Of a DNA stretch of 64,000 nucleotides, positions 31,456 through 39,926 are shown in pieces. The notes beneath the pieces are model-generated. The model searched no databases and was not told the DNA's origin. It saw nothing but the letters and a program-made list of their open reading frames with translations. Each line of letters opens with the position of its first letter. Positions within the stretch are counted from its first letter, which is position 1. Origin of the DNA: Candidatus Eremiobacteraceae bacterium (GTDB taxonomy: Bacteria > Vulcanimicrobiota > Vulcanimicrobiia > Eremiobacterales > Eremiobacteraceae); NCBI GenBank assembly GCA_035314825.1, contig DATFYX010000002.1, positions 1 through 64,000 on the forward strand. The letters run 5' to 3'. A program made the translations under genes and the position numbers.

Positions 31456-32378
31456 CTCAAAGCCTGCACGATCGTGTCGACGTCATAGTGCATCATCCCC
31501 TCGTAGGTCTGGAGCTGCGGCGTGGTGCCAAGCGTATCGTCGTAGAGATCGCTCACCGTCTTGATGCCGGCGCTTGTGGCGAGCGCCTGCGCGAGCTTGG
31601 GCGAGAACTGCGGCTCGGCGAACACCGCGCGCACGTGATTGGCGCGCGCCTGCGCGATGAGCGCGGACAGATACGCCGCTGAGGGCTGCTGGCCCGGCGA
31701 TGGTTCGATGGCTCCGATGTCGCGCAAGCCGTAACGCTGGTCGAAATAATACCACGCATCGTGGAACGTGAGCATCGTGCGATTGGCTTGCGGGATGGTC
31801 GCGATCTGTTCGCGGATCCACGCGTCGAGCGCGCGCAGCCGCGCGGTCTCGCGCGTTTCATTCGCGCTGTAGTATGCCGCGTTGGGCGGGTCGACGTCGC
31901 GCAATGCCGCCGCGATCTTATGCACGTACACTTGCGCGTACGTCACATCCAGCCACAGGTGCGGGTTGCCGGGCTCGCCTGCGGCTTTGGCCCCCTCGAC
32001 CGGCATGCCATCCGATAGCACGATCACTTTGGTGCCCGGCTTGGCGACGTTGCGCAGGACCTTGTCGAGCCACAGCTCCAGACCGGCGCCGTTCTTGATG
32101 ATGAGTTGAGCATTCGCCAGCGCCACGAGGTCTTGCGGCGACGGATCGTAGGTCTCGGGTGATGCGCCGATAGGCACGATGCTGATGACATCGGCCTTAT
32201 CGCCGCCGACGGCTTGCGCCAGCGCTTGGATGGTCGAGATCGTGGCGGCCGCCTGGACGCGCCGACTGCCTGCCGGCGAAGGCTCCGCGGCGGGCTTTTG
32301 AGACGAACAGCCCGCGCAAAGTACCGCAAACGCCAGCGCACCGGAGGCCGCGTACGGCCGAACCTTATCGAGAATCAT
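31452..32378 (-). CDS. Metal-binding lipoprotein of ABC importer (ZnuA/TroA family)
   Basis: 308 residues; signal peptide with a lipobox-like CAGC at 21-24. Cluster A-I binding protein: His140 (GNPHLWLDV), His206 (FHDAWYYF) and an Asp in DLYDDTLG fit the Zn-type site. The first ligand, normally His in a PHxY segment, is Glu75 (SPETYDPSPQD). There is no His-rich loop; the His-rich stretch is on the partner ATPase instead. ATG 32378 has no Shine-Dalgarno sequence and is read from an apparently leaderless promoter that overlaps a Fur-like palindrome. Confidence 0.9.
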   Translation of the reverse strand: MILDKVRPYAASGALAFAVLCAGCSSQKPAAEPSPAGSRRVQAAATISTIQALAQAVGGDKADVISIVPIGASPETYDPSPQDLVALANAQLIIKNGAGLELWLDKVLRNVAKPGTKVIVLSDGMPVEGAKAAGEPGNPHLWLDVTYAQVYVHKIAAALRDVDPPNAAYYSANETRETARLRALDAWIREQIATIPQANRTMLTFHDAWYYFDQRYGLRDIGAIEPSPGQQPSAAYLSALIAQARANHVRAVFAEPQFSPKLAQALATSAGIKTVSDLYDDTLGTTPQLQTYEGMMHYDVDTIVQALR

Positions 32379-32388
32379 TCTCGATAAG
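32364..32388. promoter_or_regulatory. Perfect Fur-box-like palindrome at the importer promoter
   Basis: Left arm CTTATCGAGAAT (32364-32375) is the exact reverse complement of the right arm (32377-32388), with C32376 at the centre: a perfect 12-1-12 palindrome. The core fits the 7-1-7 Fur box at 5 of 7 bases per half. It covers the -10 box edge and the start codon of the binding-protein gene, so a bound repressor would block transcription. Confidence 0.85.
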
Positions 32389-32416
32389 TCTAGCCCGCGG
32401 CGCGCCGCTCTGTCAA
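32387..32416 (-). promoter_or_regulatory. Promoter of the metal importer operon, leaderless type
   Basis: On the minus strand TTGACA (32416-32411) and TAGACT (32392-32387) are 18 bases apart. Only eight bases separate the -10 box from ATG 32378, so the transcript should begin at or near the A of the start codon. Confidence 0.7.
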
Positions 32417-32432
32417 GTGCGTTCGCGCCGGG

Positions 32433-33164
32433 TCAGGCGCGCAGGGCGCTGGCCTTGTAGTCGTCGAGGATGGCGTGCACGTAGTTACGGGTTTCGGCGA
32501 ACGGCGGCACGCCATGATACTTGTCGACCGCGCCGCTGCCGGCGTTGTAGGCGGCAAGCGCGAGATCGAGCCGGCCGCCGTATTGATCGATCAAACCGCG
32601 CAGGAGTTTCGCGCCGCCTTCAAGGTTCTGCGCGGGATCGAACGCATCGGTCACGCCGAGCGACTTTGCCGTGTCCGGCATGAGCTGCATCAGCCCCATC
32701 GCTCCCGCGCTTGATCGGGCTTGCGGGTTGAAGCCCGACTCTTGACGGATGACCGCGTTCAAGAGCGCCGGATCGAGATCGTGTCGCTGTGCGGTGCGTC
32801 TGATCATCCCATCGTATGGATTCGCGCCGCGCGGCGCGGTGCCGCTTGGCGCCGCAGCGCTTGACGACGGCGACGACGGAGCGCTTTCGACGCTCTTCGC
32901 GAGTTGTTGCAGCGCTTTCGTGAAGGTCTGCTCGATCGATTTCAGCTGCCGCGAAAGCTGCGCGATGAGCTTCGAGAGGCTCAGCTCGGGCGACGCGCCC
33001 TGCGCGGCCGGCGGAGCGGGCACGCTGTCGGCCGGCGTGCCCTGCGGATCAAGCCACGCCGAGCTCGGCGAGGCGGGCACAGGCGGCCACGGCCGCATGG
33101 CGATGGGAAGAGTACGGCGCGGCTGCTCCGGCATGCCTGTGACGTCGTTGGGTGCCATGTTCAT
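32433..33164 (-). CDS. Lytic transglycosylase (SLT domain) of the flagellar operon
   Basis: 243 residues. A Pro/Ala-rich first half with a short helical stretch (ELSLSKLIAQLSRQLKSIEQ) precedes an SLT domain (about 130-235), with the catalytic Glu in NAVIRQESGFNPQA and the AMGLMQLMPDTA motif. It cleaves peptidoglycan, here probably to let the flagellar rod through. No signal peptide is visible, so export may use the flagellar route. AAGGAGGT nine bases before ATG 33164 fixes the start. It is the last gene of the flagellar run. Confidence 0.88.
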   Translation of the reverse strand: MNMAPNDVTGMPEQPRRTLPIAMRPWPPVPASPSSAWLDPQGTPADSVPAPPAAQGASPELSLSKLIAQLSRQLKSIEQTFTKALQQLAKSVESAPSSPSSSAAAPSGTAPRGANPYDGMIRRTAQRHDLDPALLNAVIRQESGFNPQARSSAGAMGLMQLMPDTAKSLGVTDAFDPAQNLEGGAKLLRGLIDQYGGRLDLALAAYNAGSGAVDKYHGVPPFAETRNYVHAILDDYKASALRA

Positions 33165-33192
33165 CTCGCCTGACCTCCTTGCAGCAGCTCTA

Positions 33193-34527
33193 TCACGCGA
33201 TACCGGCGGATCGTCGAGGGGCGCGGCGCAGTTCGACGGCGATCGCCGCAAGCACAGCTACCGGGTCTTCACGCATGCCGGCACCGTCGAAGATCAGATT
33301 TTCGATCGAGTCGCGCAGCGCGACGCATGTGTCCAACCATGCGTCGTTTCCGCTTTTGTACGCGCCCAGTGCGAGCAGGTCGTCGGCGTTCTCAAGCGTC
33401 GCAAGCGCGTGACGGACGATCTCGGCATCGGCCCGGTGCTGGGAGGTCACGATATCGCTCATGGCGCGGCTGAGACAGCGCAAGACGTCGATCGCCGGGT
33501 AGCGTGCGGCATCCGCGTGGCGTCGCGAAAGACTGATCTGGCCGTCAAGCAGCGCCCGCACCGCATCGGTGACGGGTTCGGTCGGATCGTCGCCTTCGAC
33601 GAGGACCGTGTAGACGGCGCTGATGGAGCCGTCGCGCCGCGCGCCCGCGACCTCGACGAGCTTGGCGAGCGCAGCTGCCAGCGATGGCGGGTAGCCGCGT
33701 GCCGCCAACGGTTCATCCGCGGCAAGCGCGAGCTCGCGCCATGCCGTCGCTGCGCGCGAGAGCGAATCGACGACGAGCAGGATGCGCCGGCCATCACGGC
33801 AGAGCCGCTGCGCTTGTGCGCTGGCGCTGCGCGCTGCCGTGAAGCGCTCCAGCGCGCCGGTCTCCGAGGTCGCGCAGTAGAGCGACGTCGACGACCAGGA
33901 TGGCGAGGCGCGCAACCGCCGCACGGTCTCCTCCAGCTCCCGGCCCCGTTCGCCCACCAGCGCGACCACCCGCGCGTCCACGTCGGCGTTCTCGACGATA
34001 CGGCGCAACAACGTGGTCTTGCCGACTCCAGCTCCGGCAGCCAGCGCCACCCGCTGGCCGTGCCCGAGCGTGGCGAACGCGTCGATGGCTGCGACTCCGG
34101 TGTGCAGCACCCGTTCGATCGGCACGCGCGACGCCGGCGGAATTGGCCGGGTATCGAGCGGAGCGATCGATCGGCCAGGGACGCGGGCGCCGTCAACACA
34201 GCGACCCCACGCGTCGAGCACGTGCCCGAGCAACGCGGCTCCCACATACGCGCCGAGACGCCCGCCGTCGCAGCATGTCGGGGCACCGGTGCGGATGCCG
34301 GCTACCGGCTCAAGCGGCGTGCAGCGCGCGCCGTCGCCGTCGACCGCGTTGACCTGTGCCAGCACGGGCAGCGCGTTGTCGCGAGCGATCGTGACGACGT
34401 CGCCGGGCGAGAGCGCGGGCCCGGCGACGTCGATCGAATCGCGCTGCGCACGGCGCACTTCGCCGCGACGCACGAATCCGTCGGCATGCGCGTAGGTGAT
34501 GGGAAAGGCGCTTCGCGCTCGTCTCAC
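33193..34527 (-). CDS. fliI: Flagellar export ATPase FliI
   Basis: 444 residues, the normal FliI length. Walker A AGAGVGKT is at 164-171, Walker B in RILLVVDSLSRAA, and the SRAxRE-like motif in SLSRAATAWREL. The family is related to the F1 beta subunit and energises export of flagellar proteins. GTG 34527 overlaps the fliH stop (GTGA). The frame is open to 34722, but that part is fliH in another frame. The N-terminal domain is short and Arg-rich. Confidence 0.9.
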   Translation of the reverse strand: MRRARSAFPITYAHADGFVRRGEVRRAQRDSIDVAGPALSPGDVVTIARDNALPVLAQVNAVDGDGARCTPLEPVAGIRTGAPTCCDGGRLGAYVGAALLGHVLDAWGRCVDGARVPGRSIAPLDTRPIPPASRVPIERVLHTGVAAIDAFATLGHGQRVALAAGAGVGKTTLLRRIVENADVDARVVALVGERGRELEETVRRLRASPSWSSTSLYCATSETGALERFTAARSASAQAQRLCRDGRRILLVVDSLSRAATAWRELALAADEPLAARGYPPSLAAALAKLVEVAGARRDGSISAVYTVLVEGDDPTEPVTDAVRALLDGQISLSRRHADAARYPAIDVLRCLSRAMSDIVTSQHRADAEIVRHALATLENADDLLALGAYKSGNDAWLDTCVALRDSIENLIFDGAGMREDPVAVLAAIAVELRRAPRRSAGIA

Positions 34528-35021
34528 GCATGCGCCGCCGCGCGGGCGAGCAGCTCGGCGCATTCTTCGATCGTCGCTCCGACCTCGCCGCCGCGCGCTT
34601 CGATACGGACCTCGCCCCGGGCGCAGCCGGCGTCGGCGATGACCTCGACCCCTCGTTGCGCGCGATATGCGTTCGCATCGTGGGGATGAAGCCGCACGAC
34701 TTGGCGCTGGGCGCGCCCGCACGCGCGCAGTGCGCTGTCGACGTACGCCGTCAGCACGTCGGGATCGCGCAGCCGCTCGCGCAAGGCGCGTGCGACGGCG
34801 ATCGCCGCGAATCGTATGGCCTCGTCGCGCACGGCGGCCGCGAACGCCTCTCCACTGAACCCCGCGTCGTCGGGCCGCGTCTTCTCTTCGCCGAGCGCCT
34901 GCGCAGACGCAGGGACGGGAAGCACCTGCGGATCCTCGATTGGCGGTGCGGCTACTGCATCGTCCGGCGCGGACGGCGCCGTCACAGGCTCTGGAATTTG
35001 AATCGGCGTCTCTTGAGCCAT
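34524..35021 (-). CDS. fliH: FliH-like flagellar export regulator
   Basis: 165 residues. The first 60 are Pro/Ala-rich and disordered; a helical part (AFAAAVRDEAIRFAAIAVAR) and a C-terminal FliH/HrpE-like fold (QVVRLHPHDANAYRAQRG, then ARGEVRIEARGGEVGAT) follow. FliH binds FliI and tethers it to the export gate. ATG 35021 is chosen. Identification rests on the C-terminal pattern plus position directly before fliI. Confidence 0.78.
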   Translation of the reverse strand: MAQETPIQIPEPVTAPSAPDDAVAAPPIEDPQVLPVPASAQALGEEKTRPDDAGFSGEAFAAAVRDEAIRFAAIAVARALRERLRDPDVLTAYVDSALRACGRAQRQVVRLHPHDANAYRAQRGVEVIADAGCARGEVRIEARGGEVGATIEECAELLARAAAHA

Positions 35022-35061
35022 AACCGCGCTTCGCCGGCGCCGGGGGCGCAGCGGCGTGAAC

Positions 35062-36474
35062 TCAGCGCGCTCGCCGCTCACGCAGACATGCTTCGATCGA
35101 CGCGCGCCGCAGCGGTCCATACGATTGCAGGACGCGTTCGCGCAGTGAGCTCGGCAGCGTCGACAAGACGTATGCGGCGGTTCGCGGGGACTCGCGCTCG
35201 AGCGATGATCTCAACCCTGCGATTGCGGGATCGGGAGTCTTCCTGTGACGTTGCGGCCACAGCGTGAAGCCGAACGCCACCGCGACCAACGCCAGGGCGG
35301 CTGCTGGAAGCACGGCACGCGCCAGCGGCATAGGCGCGGCGGCGATGGCCGGTTTGGTACGAACCGCGAAAGGCACCGACTCGACGACCACATCGTCGCC
35401 CGCATCGAGATCGGCGCCCGCTGCGGCGCGGACCAGCGATGCGATCGCCGGTTGATGGCTGGCATCTGTCCGCGCGGCATCCAGAAAGACGGCGACCGAC
35501 ATGCGCACGAGCGCGTCGGCTGCCGTGGTGCGCCGCTCGACGATGGTGTCGTACGCATAGTGGCGCGTCGTGCGTTCCTTGTCGAGCTTGCGTCCGCTCT
35601 CGGTGCCATTCTCGCGCCCGGTGTCCGCGTCGAGGAGCCCATGCGGCACGACGCGCGTGCTTTGGGTTGATTGCTCCGAACCCGCGCTGCGCATGCTCAC
35701 CCGGACGATCGCGGCGCCGGGGCCGAGCGCAGCGTCGAGCGCGCTCTGGACGTTCGATTGGATGCGCGCCTCGCGGCTCGCCCCGCGATCGGGCGGCGAG
35801 CCGATCAATTCGCCCGAGCCGTCGACCACTGCCACCTTGTCGGTGCTCAAACCCGGATATCCCGCGGCCACGAAGCGCTTGATGCCGGCGACCGCTACGG
35901 CGCTGAGCGCAACTCCCGGGCCGAGGATGAGTTGCACGCTGGCGCTGGGCGGCGAGCGCTCGCCTGAGTCCGCGAACGCGTCTGCCGAGGCGGGCGCGAT
36001 GACCACCGTCGCATCGGCGACGCCGTCGATGCGGCGCAGCCCTGCGACGAGGTCTCCCTCGATGCCCGCGCGCCGGCGATCGTCGACGATCTCCGGCGGC
36101 GTCAGCGGATTGTCTTGCGCGGCCAAGACGTCGGCGGTCGTCGGGACGTAGCCGTGCGGCAGATCCGCCAGCGCGAGCCTGACCAGCAGTTCGCGCCTCA
36201 GGCGCGCAGGCACGTACAACTGCGTGCCCTGCACGTTCGCGCTGAACGGCTCGTTCCAGAGCGTCAAGGCCTGTTCGACTTCGGCTGCCTGACGAGGATG
36301 AAGCGGCACGTCGAACAGCGGCACCGGCGCCGTGTTGTGTGCGAATAGCGCGCCAGCCAGCACGGTGACGATCACGCCGCATGTCACGGCGGCGACCGGA
36401 CGGCGGCGATGGTGCAGCCAGATCGTGCAATCTTCGACCAGTCTGGGGACGGACGCCGGCAGTCGCGCCAGCAC
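35062..36474 (-). CDS. fliF: Flagellar MS-ring protein FliF with FliG-like tail
   Basis: 470 residues, shorter than the usual ~550. A membrane helix at about 27-45 is followed by the ring-building motif region (VPLHPRQAAEVEQALTLW; a GIEGDLVAGLRRIDGV segment near 140). The second helix is near 390-408. The 62-residue cytosolic tail contains ESPRTAAYVLSTLPSSLRER, which looks like the helical repeat of FliG or MgtE N-domains rather than a normal FliF tail. No fliG lies between fliF and fliH where it is usually found. Confidence 0.82.
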   Translation of the reverse strand: MLARLPASVPRLVEDCTIWLHHRRRPVAAVTCGVIVTVLAGALFAHNTAPVPLFDVPLHPRQAAEVEQALTLWNEPFSANVQGTQLYVPARLRRELLVRLALADLPHGYVPTTADVLAAQDNPLTPPEIVDDRRRAGIEGDLVAGLRRIDGVADATVVIAPASADAFADSGERSPPSASVQLILGPGVALSAVAVAGIKRFVAAGYPGLSTDKVAVVDGSGELIGSPPDRGASREARIQSNVQSALDAALGPGAAIVRVSMRSAGSEQSTQSTRVVPHGLLDADTGRENGTESGRKLDKERTTRHYAYDTIVERRTTAADALVRMSVAVFLDAARTDASHQPAIASLVRAAAGADLDAGDDVVVESVPFAVRTKPAIAAAPMPLARAVLPAAALALVAVAFGFTLWPQRHRKTPDPAIAGLRSSLERESPRTAAYVLSTLPSSLRERVLQSYGPLRRASIEACLRERRAR

Positions 36475-36477
36475 GCA

Positions 36478-36765
36478 TCACACCTGCGTTTGGAGCAGTG
36501 CGGTGACGGCACCGCTCACGCGCGAAGCGGTGATCGCAGCCACCTCGAGCGCCACGTCGGCTTTGGCTCGCGCGATGGCCGCTTGCGCGATGCTTCCACG
36601 GCCGGCCGCGAGCAGTGCGGTCTCGTCGTCGGCGCGCTGCAACGACGAAGCGGCCGTGTCGAGCAGCGCCGCGAACGAGGACCCGCCGCCGGCCGGCGCG
36701 GCTTGATCGGTTTCGATCAGCACCGCTGGACGAAGCGGCCCGATCGCCTCGATGCTCGGCGTCAT
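36478..36765 (-). CDS. fliE: Flagellar hook-basal body protein FliE
   Basis: 95 residues, the size of FliE, which joins the MS ring to the rod. The central SSFAALLDTAASSLQRADDE and the C-terminal ALEVAAITASRVSGAVTALL match the family pattern. ATG 36765 directly follows GTG 36768, and either could be the start; both overlap the flgC stop. Confidence 0.82.
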   Translation of the reverse strand: MTPSIEAIGPLRPAVLIETDQAAPAGGGSSFAALLDTAASSLQRADDETALLAAGRGSIAQAAIARAKADVALEVAAITASRVSGAVTALLQTQV

Positions 36766-37238
36766 CACAACTGCTCGATGTCCATCGCTTCGGTATCCAT
36801 CTGTTTGGCGGCTTGCAAAGCAGAGACGTCCGCGTCATACGTGCGCCCGGCTGCCACCAAGCCGACCATCTGCGCGATCGGATCGACATCTGAGACCTCG
36901 ACGTACCCTTTGTGCGGGCCGCTGGCCGGCGCGAGCGGATTGGTCGGATCGAGGCGATACGCAGCTTGCGACGGCTGCTCGATCAGACCCGCGAAGCGCA
37001 CGCCCGCGGGCGTCGCATCGTCATCCAACGCGGTGTCGAAGTCTGCGTCGACAGCGGTCTGCATCGCGTCCGAGAACGACGTCGATGGTTCGAAGATCGC
37101 CGTGCGCGCGCGATAGACCGAGCCGTCCGCTTGCTGCACGTTCGCGTTCGCCAGGTTCTGCGCGATGACGTCCATCGAGAGGCGTTGGGCCGCCATGCCG
37201 CTTGCGGCGATGTCGAATGCGGATGGGCCGTCGTTCAT
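36765..37238 (-). CDS. flgC: Flagellar proximal rod protein FlgC
   Basis: 157 residues. The N-terminal rod motif (FDIAASGMAAQRLSMDVIAQ followed by NLANANVQQADGSVYR) and the C-terminal helix (AQMVGLVAAGRTYDADVSAL) are typical of FlgC. ATG 37238 overlaps the flgB stop. It polymerises outside the inner membrane after export through the flagellar secretion system. Confidence 0.9.
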   Translation of the reverse strand: MNDGPSAFDIAASGMAAQRLSMDVIAQNLANANVQQADGSVYRARTAIFEPSTSFSDAMQTAVDADFDTALDDDATPAGVRFAGLIEQPSQAAYRLDPTNPLAPASGPHKGYVEVSDVDPIAQMVGLVAAGRTYDADVSALQAAKQMDTEAMDIEQL

Positions 37239-37549
37239 CGGCGCTCTTCCTCTGCGACGGTGCGGAATTCGCGCAGCAGAGCGCGCGTCTGTTGGGTCAG
37301 CGCGCGATACCAGATGGCGTTCTTGGCGATCGCGCCCATCGCATACTCGACCGTCGAGACCGGGTCGGCCGTGGACACGTCGTGCATGGCCGACGCAAAG
37401 CGCAGACCTCCGTCGCCGGGGCCGGCCGTGAGCGTGACATCTTTCGGCGCAAAGCCGGTCGAACCGGCATTGGCGACGTCGCCGGCGAGCACCGCCGCGC
37501 GATACCGTGCGAACTGCATCGCGCCTTCCACCATGCGAAGTGCCGTCAT
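37235..37549 (-). CDS. flgB: Flagellar rod protein FlgB
   Basis: 104 residues, a little shorter than most FlgB proteins. The rod-protein N-terminal pattern is seen (MQFARYRAAVLAGDVANAGS), with a C-terminal AIAKNAIWYRALTQQTRALL helix. ATG 37549 is chosen because GAGG lies eight bases upstream; GTG 37558 is the alternative. It is the first gene of the flgB-flgC-fliE-fliF-fliH-fliI run. Confidence 0.85.
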   Translation of the reverse strand: MTALRMVEGAMQFARYRAAVLAGDVANAGSTGFAPKDVTLTAGPGDGGLRFASAMHDVSTADPVSTVEYAMGAIAKNAIWYRALTQQTRALLREFRTVAEEERR

Positions 37550-37642
37550 GAAGTTCACCTCGTGTTGCTGAATGCGGGCTTAAAGCTATCCTCAGAATGT
37601 GAGCGGGATTGGTCCGAGAGGTGGGCAAACCAAGTATCCGTT

Positions 37643-38098
37643 ATGAACCGGCGTTTGATTCCAACCCTGATGTGCGCGGCCGCATGCCTCGCGATCGCGG
37701 CGGCAGCTCGCGCAGACAACAACGACCAAGACACCTCGGTGCAAGTCCAGCTGCCCAACGGATTTTGGGCCACCTCGAGCTACGCTATCCCCGGCCCGAG
37801 CGCCGACACGAAATACATCGTCATCTATGAGATGCACATGTCCAATCAGAGCCGCACCTCGCCGCTCAACGTGGACTACAAGGACTTCGTGCTGCGCTCG
37901 GACGGCTATGGCACCGACGACGGCTACCACGTCGATCGCAAGAAGACCGCATCGCTGGTCACCTCCCTCTCCGAGGGGGTGCTCGGGCCGGGCCAAGGGC
38001 AAAGCGGCTCGCTGGTCTTTCTCGTCCCGGCCGGCATGCGCCGTGCCACCTTGTGGTACTACGTCGTCCAGTTCGACGCCACGTACCCCTCGTATTAG
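37643..38098 (+). CDS. Secreted protein with DUF4352-like beta-sandwich
   Basis: 151 residues. A signal peptide (about 1-24, ending AARA) is followed by a beta-rich domain with VNYKDFVLRSDGYG-like strands (VDYKDFVLRSDGYGTDDGYH) and LVFLVPAGMRRATLWYY. This pattern (conserved ligand-like domain with F-x-L and LVFxVP) resembles DUF4352 extracellular domains of unknown role. The long upstream frame is the antisense of flagellar genes and was rejected. Confidence 0.72.
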   Translation: MNRRLIPTLMCAAACLAIAAAARADNNDQDTSVQVQLPNGFWATSSYAIPGPSADTKYIVIYEMHMSNQSRTSPLNVDYKDFVLRSDGYGTDDGYHVDRKKTASLVTSLSEGVLGPGQGQSGSLVFLVPAGMRRATLWYYVVQFDATYPSY

Positions 38099-38130
38099 GC
38101 TCCCCCGGCCCGTGCGCCGATGTAGTAAGC

Positions 38131-39918
38131 ATGGAGCACGACCGGCGGGATAACCCGTGGGAGCGCATCGCCGCGCGGCTGGATGAGGCGCTTGACGACG
38201 CCCGCAGTCTGGCCGGACGCTCGGCCGCGCCCCGTTCCTCGGCCTCGACCGCCAACAAATTGCTCGACCTCCTCGCGCGGGCGCGCAGCGAGGTCCACGC
38301 CCGCGAGTTAGAGGCCAGCGTCGCTTCGGCGCGGGCGCAACGCCTGCAAAGCGAACTCGAGACCCAGCGGCGCCGGGCCGATACGCTGGTGCGCATCGGC
38401 AAGGCCATCAACGTCGTGCGCCGGCTTGACCAATTGCTGCAGCTCATCGTCGACCTTGCGGTGGAAGCGGCGGGCGCGGAGCGGGGATTGATCGTCGTGC
38501 CCGATCAAGCGGGCGGGCGCCAAGAATATAGCGCCGGCGCGAATCTCGACCCGGACGCCGTCACGCGTCCGGAATTCTCGGTCAGCCGCTCGATCATCGA
38601 GCGCGTCTTCAAAGAAGGTGCGCCGCTGGTCACGACCGACGCGCAGAACGATCCGGAAGTCAACGCGTCGCCGAGCATCCGCTCGCTGCACATCCGCTCG
38701 ATCAACTGCGTGCCCATCGTCGGCAAGGGCGGCACGATCGGCGTGATCTACGTCGACTCGCGCATCCGTACGGACAGCCTTTTCCAGCACGATCCCGAAC
38801 TGCTGGCGACGATCGCCGATCAGGCCGCGGTCGCGATCGACAACGCGCGCCTGTACGACGATTGGAGCCGCAACTTCGAAGATCTTTCGAACATCAAGTC
38901 GCAGACCGACGAGATCCTCGAGTCGATCGCGTCAGGCGTCATCATGCTCGACGGCAACGACACGATCGCGCAGTTCAACCGCGCCGCCGAGATCACGTTC
39001 GGACTGTCGGCCTCGACGCTCGAAGGGCGGCACGCGCGCATCCTCAACTCGTGGCTGCCCGGCTTCACCACCTTGCTCGAGCAGTACAAGTCGATTCCGG
39101 AAGGGCGCGCCGAGGTCGAGATGCGCGGCACGCACTTCGTGCGCGGTCCGATCGTGCTGCAATCCACCTTCCTGCGCGTGCACTCGCTGACCGGCGAAGG
39201 CGTTGGCACGGCCGTCGTCCTCAACGACCTCACTGCACGGCGCAAGCTCGAAGCCGAGAACAAAGCGCAGATCGAACGCAGCGAGCGGGTGGCACGGTCC
39301 TTTGAGAGGTATCTGGCGCCGCATGTCGTCAGCGAGCTGCTGCTGGACCCGGACAACGTGCCCCTTGGCGGTACCCGCCTGACCGCCACCATGCTGTTCG
39401 CCGATATCCGCGGCTTCACCGAATTGTCCGAGCGCCTCATGCCTGAAGAGGTCGTCGATATGCTCAACCGCTATCTCGCGCCGACGGTCGACGTCGTGCT
39501 CGCCAACCTCGGCCTCTTGGACAAGTACTACGGCGACGGCATCATGGCTGTGTTCGGCGCGCCCCGGCCTGCGGCTGACGACCCGAATCGCGCCGTGCTC
39601 GCCGCGCGCCAGATCCTCGAACAGGTCGAACTGCTCAACGCTCAGCCCGGCGTGCACTGGCCGCTGTCGGTCAGCATCGGGCTTGCGACGGGCGACGTCG
39701 TCGCCGGCAACATCGGCTCAGAGCGCCGGGTCGAATACACCGTTGTCGGCAGCGCGGTCAATCTCGCGCAGCGGCTGCAATCGATCGCCGAGCCCAATCA
39801 GATCCTCGCCGACGCGCGGACCTACGAGAAAGTGCGCGGCCAAGTGGCGGCGACACGCCGCCAGGCGCGCATCAAAGGGCGCGCAGGCCTCACCACGGTC
39901 TACGTCCTGCACGGATAG
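38131..39918 (+). CDS. Adenylate/guanylate cyclase with GAF and PAS domains
   Basis: 595 residues. A coiled coil (about 60-85) precedes a GAF domain (about 100-240), a PAS domain (about 265-380, ILESIASGVIMLDGNDTIAQ) and a class III cyclase domain (about 430-590). The two metal-binding aspartates are in LFADIRGFTELSER and DKYYGDGIMAVFG; the transition-state Asn/Arg are in SAVNLAQRLQ. It should make cAMP or cGMP in the cytosol in response to a ligand or redox cue. The substrate-selecting Lys is plausibly in DKYYGD, favouring ATP. Confidence 0.9.
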   Translation: MEHDRRDNPWERIAARLDEALDDARSLAGRSAAPRSSASTANKLLDLLARARSEVHARELEASVASARAQRLQSELETQRRRADTLVRIGKAINVVRRLDQLLQLIVDLAVEAAGAERGLIVVPDQAGGRQEYSAGANLDPDAVTRPEFSVSRSIIERVFKEGAPLVTTDAQNDPEVNASPSIRSLHIRSINCVPIVGKGGTIGVIYVDSRIRTDSLFQHDPELLATIADQAAVAIDNARLYDDWSRNFEDLSNIKSQTDEILESIASGVIMLDGNDTIAQFNRAAEITFGLSASTLEGRHARILNSWLPGFTTLLEQYKSIPEGRAEVEMRGTHFVRGPIVLQSTFLRVHSLTGEGVGTAVVLNDLTARRKLEAENKAQIERSERVARSFERYLAPHVVSELLLDPDNVPLGGTRLTATMLFADIRGFTELSERLMPEEVVDMLNRYLAPTVDVVLANLGLLDKYYGDGIMAVFGAPRPAADDPNRAVLAARQILEQVELLNAQPGVHWPLSVSIGLATGDVVAGNIGSERRVEYTVVGSAVNLAQRLQSIAEPNQILADARTYEKVRGQVAATRRQARIKGRAGLTTVYVLHG

Positions 39919-39926
39919 CGGCGCCC

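Noticed and set aside
37202-37642. Upstream extension of the secreted DUF4352-like protein
   Set aside because: This part is antisense to flgB and flgC; a signal peptide begins at ATG 37643.
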